Assembly: GCA_009772935.1 (NCBI GenBank)
Contig: WOUR01000030.1
Location: 1-64,000 of the forward strand
Length of the DNA stretch: 64,000 nucleotides
Direction of reading: 5' to 3'
DNA from: Rhodospirillaceae bacterium
Lineage (GTDB): Bacteria; Pseudomonadota; Alphaproteobacteria; Reyranellales; Reyranellaceae
Shown here: positions 7,904 to 15,885 of the stretch, piece by piece
Position numbering within the stretch: position 1 is the first letter of the stretch
Layout of the letters: each line of letters starts with the position of its first letter
Position numbers and translations under genes: made by a program
The notes under the pieces: generated by a model
The model's input: only the letters and a program-made list of their open reading frames with translations
Databases searched by the model: none
What the model was told of the DNA's origin: nothing

Positions 7904-9976
7904 CTATTCGGCGGCGATGGGACGCGGCTCCGATTCGTCCGTAATGGCATCCTGCCCCTCACTGTCGGCGAGGAAGGCAGGAAGTTCCTCGACCGTATCG
8001 GTCGACGTTTCCGACACGTCCACGTTGTCGGCGAGCCGCAGCGGCTCGGGCAGCCAGCCCGTGCCGTCGAGCAGCCGCTCGGCCTCCTTGGCCATCTCGG
8101 CCTTCTTGAGATGGTCGATGAGCTGCGCGGCCTGCTCGCCCTTGGCCTCCCGAACTGCTTCGAGGATGCGGGGCTTGGTGACGCGGCCGAGATAGTTATC
8201 GACCGTGGGCCGCCAGCCGGCTTCCACCATGTCGAGGCCGACGGCGCGGGCGAGCCGGTCGGACTGGGCGATACGGTGCTGGACGCCGTGCGCCGAGACA
8301 CCCGGACCGCCGTAGCGGTCACCCTTCTCGTAGAGGGCATTCACTCCGAACGAGACGCAGTGCGCAAGTAACGCTGCCCGGCGGGTGTCGTCGAGGGTCG
8401 TGAGCCAGTCCCAAAGCGCGTCGTCGTCCTTGGGCAGCTCGGCCTTCCACGCCTCGTGCCGCTCGGCGATCGCCTGGGCGGAGGGGCTGTCCTTCAGGTC
8501 GGCCGCCTGGACGGGGAAGAACACATGCCGCACCGAGGCTTCCAGGCATGCGCCAGGGGCGCTGTGCTGGAAGGCATCAAAGCAGAGCTTGTGCAGCAGC
8601 ACCGTCAGGGCGACCTGCGGGTCGTTCGCCACCGCATCCCGCAGCGCCAGGGTGCGGTGGGCGGTCAGCTCGCTGACCAGCCGCCCGATGGTGATGACGG
8701 TGCGCTGCGGATCAGGGGCGGCCGGTGCCATCCCGTCGGTGTTACGGGCCTCGCCCTCGGCCTGCCCTTCGCTGCCGATTGGCATTGACGGCTCGTCCTC
8801 CGGACGGACATAGCCTCGATCGACTTCCAGATGTCCGTCAGCGTCGATGCTCACGAACACGCCAGCGCGCGCGATCTCGGTCGGCTCATAACGCACCGGC
8901 CGATTCTCGAAGGCCGCGAGCGCCGCCTCGATCTCGCCCAAGCGGGCATCGACCTCGTCCGGCAACTCATCAGCACGTTCGTATTCGATCTCGAGTTTCG
9001 TCTGCTCGGCGGTCAGAGCGTCGAACGTCAACTGCTCGGCCGGAGCGAGCTCGATCGTCACGCCGTCAAGCTGCCGAAGATGGCTCATGTGGCCGTATCG
9101 GAAGTCGACAGCCACCTCGATCCACTTCCAGCCTTCGGCGGCGATCGTCTCGGCCGCCGCAGCTAACCTCTCGGTCGCTAACCGGTCAAGCAAGGCGACG
9201 TCCTCAAACCAGCCACCATTATCGTCCTCGAACAGGTCGCGCAGGATCACACCACCAGCAGCTTCGTAGGCCTCTGCACCGACGAACCGCGCCCGCCGGT
9301 CCGAGCCGCGGACGGCACTCTCGGTGAGCTGGCGCCGGATCAGGTACGGCTCCTTGTCGTAGGATTGCTGAAGCGCCGCCCAGACCTGCTCCTGGCGGGC
9401 ATGATCGGTGGTAACGGTAAAGGCCATGAGCTGCTCCAGGGTCATGCCGTCCTCGGCATAGACCTCGAGGAGCTTCTCGGACACCGCTGCCAGGCGCAGC
9501 CGCTGCCTGACCACGGCGGGCGCGACGAAGAACCGCGCGGCGATCTCCTCCTCGCCGGCGCCCTGGTCGAGCAATGTCTTGAAGGCACGAAACTGATCCA
9601 GCGGATGCAGGGCGACACGCTGGACATTCTCCGCCAGTGAATCCTCCTCCGCCGACACCTCGACGCCAGGATCACGCACGATGCAGGGGATGAGCGCCGT
9701 CTTTGAAAGGCGCTTCTGCCTGACCAGGCGTTCGAGGGCCCGGTAGCGGCGGCCGCCGGCCGGGATCTCAAACTGGTCGGTCTCGGCGCCTTCGGCGTCG
9801 ACGACCCGCCGGACGTTGAGGCTCTGCAGCAGCCCGCGCCGGGCAATGTCCTCGGCCAGGTCCTCGACCGAGACGCCCGCCTTCAGGCGCCGGACGTTCG
9901 ACTGGCTGAGTACCAGCTTGTTGAAGGGGATGTCGCGCGAGGCGCTGAGGATGATCTTCTGAACGGCCTTTGCCAT
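7904..9976 (-). CDS. ParB/RepB/Spo0J-family protein
   Basis: This 690-residue protein has a ParB N-terminal (ParB/Srx-like) domain over roughly residues 15-110, including the GGRRYRALERL box. A KorB/ParB-type HTH follows at about 150-210, and the C-terminal region is long and largely unassigned. Chromosomal ParB is about 290 residues, so this belongs to the enlarged plasmid/ICE class usually found next to strawberry-notch helicases. It probably binds element DNA for maintenance or transcription control. There is no ParA partner in the window. The ATG at 9976 is selected for its GGAG upstream; the frame's extension to 10129 is arginine-rich leader sequence. A terminator follows at 7820-7852. 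Confidence 0.88.
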   Translation of the reverse strand: MAKAVQKIILSASRDIPFNKLVLSQSNVRRLKAGVSVEDLAEDIARRGLLQSLNVRRVVDAEGAETDQFEIPAGGRRYRALERLVRQKRLSKTALIPCIVRDPGVEVSAEEDSLAENVQRVALHPLDQFRAFKTLLDQGAGEEEIAARFFVAPAVVRQRLRLAAVSEKLLEVYAEDGMTLEQLMAFTVTTDHARQEQVWAALQQSYDKEPYLIRRQLTESAVRGSDRRARFVGAEAYEAAGGVILRDLFEDDNGGWFEDVALLDRLATERLAAAAETIAAEGWKWIEVAVDFRYGHMSHLRQLDGVTIELAPAEQLTFDALTAEQTKLEIEYERADELPDEVDARLGEIEAALAAFENRPVRYEPTEIARAGVFVSIDADGHLEVDRGYVRPEDEPSMPIGSEGQAEGEARNTDGMAPAAPDPQRTVITIGRLVSELTAHRTLALRDAVANDPQVALTVLLHKLCFDAFQHSAPGACLEASVRHVFFPVQAADLKDSPSAQAIAERHEAWKAELPKDDDALWDWLTTLDDTRRAALLAHCVSFGVNALYEKGDRYGGPGVSAHGVQHRIAQSDRLARAVGLDMVEAGWRPTVDNYLGRVTKPRILEAVREAKGEQAAQLIDHLKKAEMAKEAERLLDGTGWLPEPLRLADNVDVSETSTDTVEELPAFLADSEGQDAITDESEPRPIAAE

Positions 9977-10050
9977 GTTGGGATACTCCGCGACGGACGG
10001 CCGGGAGACTCTCTCGCGACCTGAAAATCCGTCACGGAAACCGGCGCAGC

Positions 10051-10085
10051 CCTCTCCCTCTCGATTGTCGGCAGAGCGGGAACGG
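10051..10085. repeat. Leader motif pair of the parB-like gene
   Basis: CCTCTCCCTCTC (10051-10062) and AGAGCGGGAACGG (10073-10085) are exact copies of the blocks upstream of the strawberry-notch gene, in opposite order. On either strand the two blocks are partly complementary to each other, so a leader hairpin is possible. Nearby (about 10108-10170) three further small inverted repeats occur, so the 200-bp leader is unusually structured. Confidence 0.35.
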
Positions 10086-10182
10086 AAGGTGTGCCAGCCC
10101 GATTTTCTTCTTGCACGAGAAGCCGTCACCGACGGTGAAGACGCCCTCCTTCCGGCAACCGAAGGACGGCTTCGGGAGGCCG

Positions 10183-10989
10183 CTAGCGGCGCTGCTTGGA
10201 CCGCCAGCTGCTTCGCCCGTAATCCTCCTGCATTGCCTCGTCGACGATTCGAAGGATTACAAGCGCCTTGCCGTCACTCAGTCGAATCGACTGCTCCTTC
10301 ACTTCACACTCGGAGATACCTTCAGAATCGAACCAAGCATCTGCCCCAATAGGAGACATATGCGTACGCGCGCGCTTACCGGCGAGCACATCCGCTGCGT
10401 AGGTGTCGGGATCAAGCTGATCCACAGGAAACCAGCGATCAGGGACATCCTTGCTGCGATTGAACCAGCGTCTTCCAGTCTGATCGTAGCAGGCAACGAT
10501 AACGGGTTCGACATTGGCTTCGGCGACGCGGATCGCCGTGGCCGGCAGGCTGACGTCGAACGACCGCTGCATGTGTTCGAGCAATGCAAGATCGACGTGC
10601 TTGGCGTGCCCCAGTAACGGCATGAACAGGTACCAGGGCATCAACAGATCGGCCGCATAGTCGTCGGCCTGGCGCTCAGGATTAAGAGGGTCGTTTGCGG
10701 CGTTGTCGATGTCGGTCGCCCGGCATTCGAATTGCCGGCCACGGTGGAGCGCCCAATGACCAAGTTCGTGCGCTACGGAAAAGCGCCGTCTCTGAAAGCC
10801 ACTGTCTTCTGATATGGAGATGATCGCCTTGTCGCCGACGCCGACAATCCTGGCTTCGCAACGCGTCAGCTTCCGTACCCTAACAGCCGCACCTGCATCA
10901 TACGCAATGGCGCGGACATCGATCTCCTTCGGCTCAGTGATGCCAAGCCCCATCAAGTGCAATTCTGCCCGAGTAAGATTACGCCCCAT
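10183..10989 (-). CDS. ImmA/IrrE-family metallopeptidase
   Basis: The product is 268 residues with the zinc-peptidase helix SVAHELGHWALH (His74, Glu75, His78) and a downstream glutamate in the family's ERQADDYAADLLMP segment. The C-terminal 130 residues are the usual sensor-like extension of ImmA/IrrE proteins. Family members cleave a partner transcription factor to switch on an element or stress regulon (ImmA cutting the ImmR repressor of ICEBs1 is the model). The start at 10989 overlaps the preceding 140-residue gene by 11 bp, and that gene overlaps the HTH/sigma-like gene. This is compatible with a three-gene peptidase-substrate module, but the substrate is not known. Confidence 0.88.
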   Translation of the reverse strand: MGRNLTRAELHLMGLGITEPKEIDVRAIAYDAGAAVRVRKLTRCEARIVGVGDKAIISISEDSGFQRRRFSVAHELGHWALHRGRQFECRATDIDNAANDPLNPERQADDYAADLLMPWYLFMPLLGHAKHVDLALLEHMQRSFDVSLPATAIRVAEANVEPVIVACYDQTGRRWFNRSKDVPDRWFPVDQLDPDTYAADVLAGKRARTHMSPIGADAWFDSEGISECEVKEQSIRLSDGKALVILRIVDEAMQEDYGRSSWRSKQRR

Positions 10990-11401
10990 TCCGGTCGTCC
11001 GGATCCGCGATCCCGAGTTCTGCTAAGTCTGCCAGGTATCCATCGAGCTCTGCTTCATCAATGCGCTCGCCCTGGCGTGCCGCAAGAGTAAGCCCCGGAT
11101 TGTAAGCAATGATACGATCGAATTTTGCTCGCTTTGCCTCAAAGGAAAGTATGACAGCTCCGGCCTGCCCATGACGCGCGTCTTCATCAGCAATTCTCGC
11201 CTTAGCGGCTTCAAGCCGCCCTCTGCCGTGCTTGACCGCCGCATCAAGCAATAGCTTTCGGAGTCTGGCGGCCTCCGCCTTGGGGTCGGCATGATCCTCG
11301 GCGGCGGCGTCCATGATCTCCTTGTCGGTCAACGCCGACATCTCGGCGATCACCTTGTCCGCGTAGTTTTCGGCATTCATATGGTCCTTGTTCTGTGTCA
11401 T
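10979..11401 (-). CDS. 140-residue helical protein of the ImmA module
   Basis: This is a mostly alpha-helical, charged, alanine-rich protein with no cysteine pairs, signal peptide or membrane segment. I recognise no family. The ATG at 11401 overlaps the stop of the sigma-like gene in an ATGA arrangement, and its own end overlaps the ImmA/IrrE start by 11 bp, so all three are probably translated from one message. A second ATG seven codons in has an AAGGA site and could be used instead. The position suggests a partner of either neighbour. Confidence 0.7.
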   Translation of the reverse strand: MTQNKDHMNAENYADKVIAEMSALTDKEIMDAAAEDHADPKAEAARLRKLLLDAAVKHGRGRLEAAKARIADEDARHGQAGAVILSFEAKRAKFDRIIAYNPGLTLAARQGERIDEAELDGYLADLAELGIADPDDRNGA

Positions 11402-11919
11402 CGTAGATGCGCTCCAACGCCGCTCTTGCCGAGTTTGCGCGTGATAGCCCGCTTCTTACTGGCGAGCTCAGTTGCGCCAAGTCCGGTCAATTCGCACAAC
11501 TCCTTCTCGGTCATCTGCTCAAAAAACCACCCTTCACAGATCGCCTGGGTGACTTCGTCTCCGTCGAAGAGCGTCAAGACGCTCTCCCGGAGACGCTTGC
11601 TCGCCAGCTCATCCTCCGGCGACGCCGCCACGGCCTGAACATTGCTCAACTTTTCGTCATCACCTGAATCGACTCGCGAGTTGTCGTGAAGTTTCCGATC
11701 GTTGGAGACGACGCTACGCATCACTCCCCTCAGGACGACCAGAAACTTCTCGGTTCGAGGCACTTTCCGGGCGCCCTCCAGGAGCCGCCCGATCGCTTCA
11801 CTCAGCAGTTCATCGGGGGCAAGCCTGCAGCCCCGCACAAGCGCCCGTGCGGTCTGCTGCAGCCCGAGAATGTCAGCGTCGCTCAACTCGCGAATCGCGA
11901 CCTGGACTTCGCCTTCCAT
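11398..11919 (-). CDS. Sigma-factor-like HTH regulator
   Basis: The product is about 173 residues. The first 80 are compatible with a sigma-70 region-2-like helical fold. The last 50 contain an HTH resembling sigma region 4, in which EKELCELTGLGATELASKK forms the turn. The ATG at 11919 is chosen because upstream sequence in this frame is the antisense of neighbouring DNA; no strong ribosome-binding site is visible, so the start is uncertain. Coupling to the 140-residue protein and the ImmA/IrrE peptidase suggests it is either the regulator released by proteolysis or an element-specific sigma factor. Assignment rests on pattern only. Confidence 0.6.
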   Translation of the reverse strand: MEGEVQVAIRELSDADILGLQQTARALVRGCRLAPDELLSEAIGRLLEGARKVPRTEKFLVVLRGVMRSVVSNDRKLHDNSRVDSGDDEKLSNVQAVAASPEDELASKRLRESVLTLFDGDEVTQAICEGWFFEQMTEKELCELTGLGATELASKKRAITRKLGKSGVGAHLR

Positions 11920-12111
11920 CCACACGGCCCTAGCAGCTTGCGTCAATCGGCCCCCCAAGAGCCCGTCTTCTTGTTGTCCCAGACTATGGCTCCTCAACCG
12001 GCAGATGCGGACAGAATATTTTGGAAATTCGCTGTCGGGACTTTGCCGGCTCAGGAGCCTACCCCCGTGCAGGAATCCTCCTGCGGTCAGCTGTTCGAGA
12101 GTAATTTCAAA

Positions 12112-12336
12112 ATGTCCAAGCGAAATCAACATGTTGTCCCGCGTGACGGCGGTTGGGCCGTACGGGGCGCCGGGGCCCAGCGCGCCACGGCGGTCCACGA
12201 TACCCAGGCCGCCGCCATCGATCAGGCCCGCTCCATCGCCCGCCACCAGCGCACCGAGCTCCTGATCCACGGCACCGACGGCCGCATCCGGGAGCGCGAC
12301 TCCCACGGCCATGACCCGAATCCTCCGAAGGGCTAA
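12112..12336 (+). CDS. DUF2188-like small protein
   Basis: This 74-residue protein has the DUF2188 layout: an N-terminal QHVVPRDGGWAVR strand, a helical middle with repeated alanine and glutamine, and a C-terminal half with ELLIHGTDGRIRERDSHG. The biochemical role of the family is unknown; members are short proteins common on plasmids and islands. It is the first gene of a plus-strand set of four small genes, divergent from the sigma-like/ImmA operon, and the next gene starts 3 bp after its stop. Confidence 0.75.
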   Translation: MSKRNQHVVPRDGGWAVRGAGAQRATAVHDTQAAAIDQARSIARHQRTELLIHGTDGRIRERDSHGHDPNPPKG

Positions 12337-12339
12337 ATC

Positions 12340-12603
12340 ATGAGCCAGTTCGAAGGCGCGGTCATCCGCGAGCAGGGCGTCACGTTCGCCATCGTCGTCG
12401 TCCGTCAGTCGGTGCTCCAGAGCACGACCGAGGCGAACAGGGCGATCCAATCCTTCCAGCCCGCTTTCCCCGGCATGCCGGTCGTCTTGATGGCCCAGGA
12501 CGGTCGCGGCCGCCCGACCTACTTCGGTCGGCGCGACCTCTCGCAGTTCATGGCCAATGTCCCGCTCCGGGCCGTGCCCTGGAAACGCTACACGATCGAC
12601 TAA
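12340..12603 (+). CDS. Conserved-looking 87-residue protein, unknown
   Basis: This alpha/beta protein of 87 residues starts 3 bp after the DUF2188-like gene and ends 10 bp before the DUF3892 gene, so it sits inside an operon. It contains a hydrophobic strand (VTFAIVVVRQSVLQS) followed by FPGMPVVLMAQD and a polar tail. I do not recognise a family. The tight operon spacing and absence of rare-looking codon use support a real gene. Confidence 0.65.
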   Translation: MSQFEGAVIREQGVTFAIVVVRQSVLQSTTEANRAIQSFQPAFPGMPVVLMAQDGRGRPTYFGRRDLSQFMANVPLRAVPWKRYTID

Positions 12604-12613
12604 AGGAGGCCCC

Positions 12614-12880
12614 ATGGCCGACGTTCAAGTCACCTGCATCAACAAGCTGCCGCGCAACAATCCGCATGAGGGCATCACCAATCTCGGCGGCCCCGGTTGG
12701 AAATGGCCCCGTCAGCAGGTCATCAACTCAATCAACGAGAAGTCCAACACCTTCTTCACGCGGGTGAACAGCAAGCGCGCCGACATCGGTGTCGTCCATG
12801 GTCCGAATGGCGACTATCTCCGGACCCACGCCGACGGCGTCTGGAACGATAATCTGCTTGCGCTGCCGGAGTGCGCTTAG
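12614..12880 (+). CDS. DUF3892 family protein
   Basis: This 88-residue protein matches the DUF3892 pattern: VTCINKLPRNNPHEGITNLGG near the N-terminus (listed here in parts: a VTCI strand then the N-x-x-H-E-x-I-T-x-L-G signature), and GDYLRTHADG-type sequence near the end. The family function is unknown. The ATG at 12614 has a perfect AAAGGAGG site 7 bp upstream, which excludes the longer frame from 12557. It is the third gene of the small-gene operon. Confidence 0.8.
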   Translation: MADVQVTCINKLPRNNPHEGITNLGGPGWKWPRQQVINSINEKSNTFFTRVNSKRADIGVVHGPNGDYLRTHADGVWNDNLLALPECA

Positions 12881-12907
12881 CAACGGCAGCCCCGGAGAGC
12901 CATCACC

Positions 12908-13558
12908 ATGAGCTGGGCCAGCCGCGCAGCGGCGAACATCTTTCCCTTGAGCCGCGAGAAGGACAATCTTGCGATCGCCCTCCGTGAGTGGCGCTATACG
13001 GGTGATTACAACGACCTTGAGGCGCCTATCGAGACCTGCAAGCTCTGCGACCATCCGGACATCCGCTACCAGTTCGAGATACAGAATCTGCACACGGCCG
13101 AGACGCTTCTCGTCGGCTCCGAGTGCATCAACAGGTTCAATATCGCTGCGACCGACGAGGAAGGCAGAACCCTCGACGCTGACGGCACCCGCAAGAAACT
13201 CGCGAAAGATCGGCGAAAGCTTGTCGACGATGCCCGCCGGCGGCGGCTCGTAAAGGCGCTTGTCGCACTCGCTCACGCCGACAAGGAGTTCAACATTCAT
13301 TCCTTCATCGACTACCTGCAGAAGCGTGATGCCTTCACGCCGTACCAGGTCACCACACTCATGTGGCGCTTCGAGAAACATGGGATCGATCACAATCCAA
13401 AGGACTTCAAGATCACAATCAAGCGCGGCCGAGAGAAGGCACAGCTGGTGAAGATGTCAGACTGGCAGCTGCGACGCCTGCTGCCGTGTCTATCGACAGG
13501 CCAACGTGACTATCTTCACCGCGAAGGGCTGCACCCGTCAGAGCAAGGCAATGCCTGA
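12908..13558 (+). CDS. Cys-motif protein of the small-gene operon, unknown
   Basis: This 216-residue protein contains a CKLCDH element (Cys44, Cys47, His49) and a second cysteine site at GSEC (Cys73), an arrangement that could hold a zinc ion. The segment between them resembles the treble-clef or zinc-ribbon inserts of some plasmid proteins. The rest is helical and very basic (residues 90-120 and 165-185), which suits nucleic-acid binding. GGAGAG precedes the ATG at 12908. No family is recognised with confidence. It ends the operon, and about 200 bp of featureless sequence follow before the convergent exonuclease gene. Confidence 0.65.
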   Translation: MSWASRAAANIFPLSREKDNLAIALREWRYTGDYNDLEAPIETCKLCDHPDIRYQFEIQNLHTAETLLVGSECINRFNIAATDEEGRTLDADGTRKKLAKDRRKLVDDARRRRLVKALVALAHADKEFNIHSFIDYLQKRDAFTPYQVTTLMWRFEKHGIDHNPKDFKITIKRGREKAQLVKMSDWQLRRLLPCLSTGQRDYLHREGLHPSEQGNA

Positions 13559-13760
13559 CAAGTAAAGAGCAGCCTCCATCTTCACCACCGCTTGACTGCC
13601 GTTATTGACGTACCTTGCTTACTCAATTCCGTGCCCCGGACACTTTGATACTCTGGACAAGCTATGGCCACTTTGCCGGGTTGCTCGTCGGATTATCTGT
13701 GACGGCCATCTGTCCATACAAAGCCTTGATCTCCAGCCTGGGCCCGGAAGCAGATACCGC

Positions 13761-14630
13761 TTAGCGTTCAGTTCGCGCGATCGAGCACAGTGCAGCAAAG
13801 TCTGATTCACGAAGGATACGAATGTCCTGGCCTTTGGCCATAAGCTGCTCGGCCTTCAGGTGTTTGCTGCTCTTCGCCTGCCCTGGTGCAAGCCTCATTG
13901 CATCCTGGTCCCCAACAACCAGCAGGGTCGTCTTCTTAGTAACCCCCTCCTCCACTCGACATCCTACCGTGGCCGCCATTTCAGCTGCCTCACTGCGCTG
14001 CATCGACAGGGCGCCCGTGAAGGCAATGACCTCGCCATACAGCGGGCCAGCTGGATTGCCGTCGCGGGCGGCCGGTTTGGCAGCTTCTGGGGCAATTGGC
14101 TGCCTGACCCGATCGAGCCATTGTTCGAGAGCAAGGCCCGACTCTATGAGTGCGCAGACGAGAATTCGACCGGCCGCCCTAGCGTCTTCAGCAGCGTCGT
14201 GATGACGAAACTCGATTCCTAGCTCCAGCGCCACATTGCCAAGGCCGTAGCCCCGGCGCGCATATCGGGGCCAGGTACGACGCACGACCATAGCGCTGTC
14301 GAGCCACTTGCAATCTGGTCGCGTAAGGTTGTGCCGCTGCTCGCATTGCGACATGACTGACCGGTCGAACGACGTATGACTGACAACCACTCGATTGGCC
14401 ATCAATAGCCCCAGCTTGGCGTACACCTCGCCGAACTTTGGCGCGCCACGCACTGCCTCTTCATCGATGCCATGTATGGAGACGTTCACGGCGTCGAAGT
14501 AGTCTTCAGGGTCAACCAGAGAGATAAAGGTGTCGGCGGGCTGGCCGTCTCGAAACAGCACGGCACCCACCTGGCAAACGCTCGTAAAGTCGGCGTTGGC
14601 AGTCTCGAAATCTAAGGCCAAGAAGTCCAT
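13761..14630 (-). CDS. DnaQ-like 3'-5' exonuclease fused to a BRCT domain
   Basis: The N-terminal 175 residues form a DEDDh exonuclease: Asp7 and Glu9 in LALDFETAN, a central VVSHTSFDRSV motif with Asp, and the final HHDAAEDA with the catalytic His and Asp. After a proline-rich linker, residues 200-285 look like a BRCT domain (GEVIAFTGAL, then TLLVVGDQD and the final helix). Exonuclease-BRCT fusions are found near DNA polymerase epsilon-type and repair proteins and probably trim 3' ends at phosphoprotein- or DNA-bound sites. It is convergent with the Cys-motif gene and backs onto the truncated SF1 helicase, with about 170 bp between them. Confidence 0.85.
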   Translation of the reverse strand: MDFLALDFETANADFTSVCQVGAVLFRDGQPADTFISLVDPEDYFDAVNVSIHGIDEEAVRGAPKFGEVYAKLGLLMANRVVVSHTSFDRSVMSQCEQRHNLTRPDCKWLDSAMVVRRTWPRYARRGYGLGNVALELGIEFRHHDAAEDARAAGRILVCALIESGLALEQWLDRVRQPIAPEAAKPAARDGNPAGPLYGEVIAFTGALSMQRSEAAEMAATVGCRVEEGVTKKTTLLVVGDQDAMRLAPGQAKSSKHLKAEQLMAKGQDIRILRESDFAALCSIARTER

Positions 14631-14731
14631 CGATCCCCCCGATCGACGTCGAGCGTATCCGATCCGAGCGATCAGTTCGACACAGATCCCGGAAACGTCG
14701 CCAACAAGCCCGACACTTTCGACCCCCGTAG

Positions 14732-14979
14732 GCTCACCGACGACGAATCATCACTTTCAGTTCCAACCTAAAGAGAGCGAAACCCCACCAATACGCTCCG
14801 CCCTTATGGGCCCGGCCTGATGCTGCCGAGGCAGTCGACGTACTCTTTATCGACGAAGCAGCCCAAATCTCGCTGGCGAACGTCCTGGCTGTATCTCAGG
14901 CAGCCAAGAGCATTGTCCTGCTGGGCGATCCGCGTCAGCTTGAGCAACCAATGCAAGGAAGTCACCCCGATGGCACGGA
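14732..14979 (+). pseudogene. SF1 helicase remnant, left part, cut by IS21
   Basis: The frame reads LWARPD, the helicase motif II block LFIDEAAQ (DEAA variant) and motif III LLGDPRQL, then runs into the IS21 element. Homology-like sequence begins only around 14800. Upstream the frame is open back to a TAG at 14729-14731 but looks unrelated, and no motif I (Walker A) exists, so the gene had lost its 5' half independently of the insertion. The reading frame continues exactly in the right part after removal of the IS and one target-site copy (2652 bp, a multiple of three). The type resembles the C-terminal AAA_12 helicase half of TM0106-RecB-like nuclease-helicases. Confidence 0.8.
14972..14979. 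repeat. IS21 target-site duplication, left copy
   Basis: GGCACGGA immediately precedes the IS end that begins TGCGGATTCC. The same 8 bp follow the other end at 17624-17631. Eight base pairs is within the range known for the IS21 family. Confidence 0.92.
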
Positions 14980-15074
14980 TGCGGATTCCGGTGAAGTCGG
15001 CCGGGCATTCCGATTGATGTCGGCCACCTGATTCCGATCGAAGCCGGCCATCGATTCCGATTGATGTCGGCCGG
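14980..15074. repeat. IS21 left-end subterminal repeats
   Basis: There are four degenerate copies of a repeat with an ATTCCGAT-like half and a GTCGGCC-like half, spaced about 20-24 bp. They are the likely transposase-binding sites of the left end. Confidence 0.85.
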
Positions 15075-15127
15075 GGTGGCGAACGCCCTCTGGTCGGTCG
15101 TCGTTTGCCATCCTTGTGGTTGTGAGG

Positions 15128-15874
15128 TCAAGCGGCGGGCTGGGAAGTGACGATCTTGCGACGCAGCGAGTCGCCCTTGAGCTTGAGGCGATGAGCATTG
15201 TGGACGATGCGGTCGAGGATGGCGTCGGCGATGGTCGGCTCACCGATGACGTCGTGCCAGCGGTCGACGGGTATCTGGCTGGTGATGAGTGTTGCACCAC
15301 GGCCGTAGCGTTCCTCGACGATCTCGAGAAGATCGCGTCGCTGGTCGGGCCCGAACGGCTCGAGGCCCCAGTCGTCGAGGATGAGCAACCCGACCTTGCC
15401 GAGCCTCTTCATGAGCCTGCGATAGCGGCCGTCGCCGCGGGCCAGCGCGAGGTCGGGGAACAGCTTGGGGACGCGCTGATAGAGGACGGAGCGGTTATCA
15501 CGACAGGCCTTGTTGCCGAGCGCGCAGGCGAGCCAGGATTTGCCGACACCGGTGGGGCCTTCGATGATGAGGTTCTGCGGCGCCTCGATCCAGTCTCCGG
15601 CGATCAACCTCTGGAACAGCGCGCGATCGAGCCCGCGTGGTGCACGATAGTCGATATCCTCGATGACGGCGCGCTGGCGCAGCCGGGCATGGCGCAGCCT
15701 GGCGGTGAGCTGGCGGTTGGATCGCTCGGTGGCTTCGCGGTCGAGCAGCAGGGCGAGCCACTCGGCGTGGCCGAGGCCGTCAGCGCTTTGGTTGTCCTGC
15801 AGTTCGCTGAAGGCGCGGGCCATGCCGGCCAGGCCGAGCTTGACGAGCTGATCGACGGTGGGATGGGTGAGCAA
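15128..15874 (-). CDS. istB: IS21 transposition helper ATPase IstB
   Basis: This AAA+ helper of 248 residues has Walker A GPTGVGKS (residues 105-112 or so), Walker B LLILDDWGLE and the conserved helical start before it. IstB hydrolyses ATP and remodels target DNA for the IstA transposase. The start is TTG at 15874 with GAGGAG 8 bp upstream, 11 bp after the istA stop, giving a typical family length. A longer frame reaching 17125 is spurious because it reads through istA out of frame. Confidence 0.95.
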   Translation of the reverse strand: MLTHPTVDQLVKLGLAGMARAFSELQDNQSADGLGHAEWLALLLDREATERSNRQLTARLRHARLRQRAVIEDIDYRAPRGLDRALFQRLIAGDWIEAPQNLIIEGPTGVGKSWLACALGNKACRDNRSVLYQRVPKLFPDLALARGDGRYRRLMKRLGKVGLLILDDWGLEPFGPDQRRDLLEIVEERYGRGATLITSQIPVDRWHDVIGEPTIADAILDRIVHNAHRLKLKGDSLRRKIVTSQPAA

Positions 15875-15885
15875 GGTCTGTCTCC

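Noticed and set aside
14980..15074. CRISPR-like array
   Set aside because: Repeats are few, diverged, have no true spacers, and coincide with IS21 ends where such arrays are expected.
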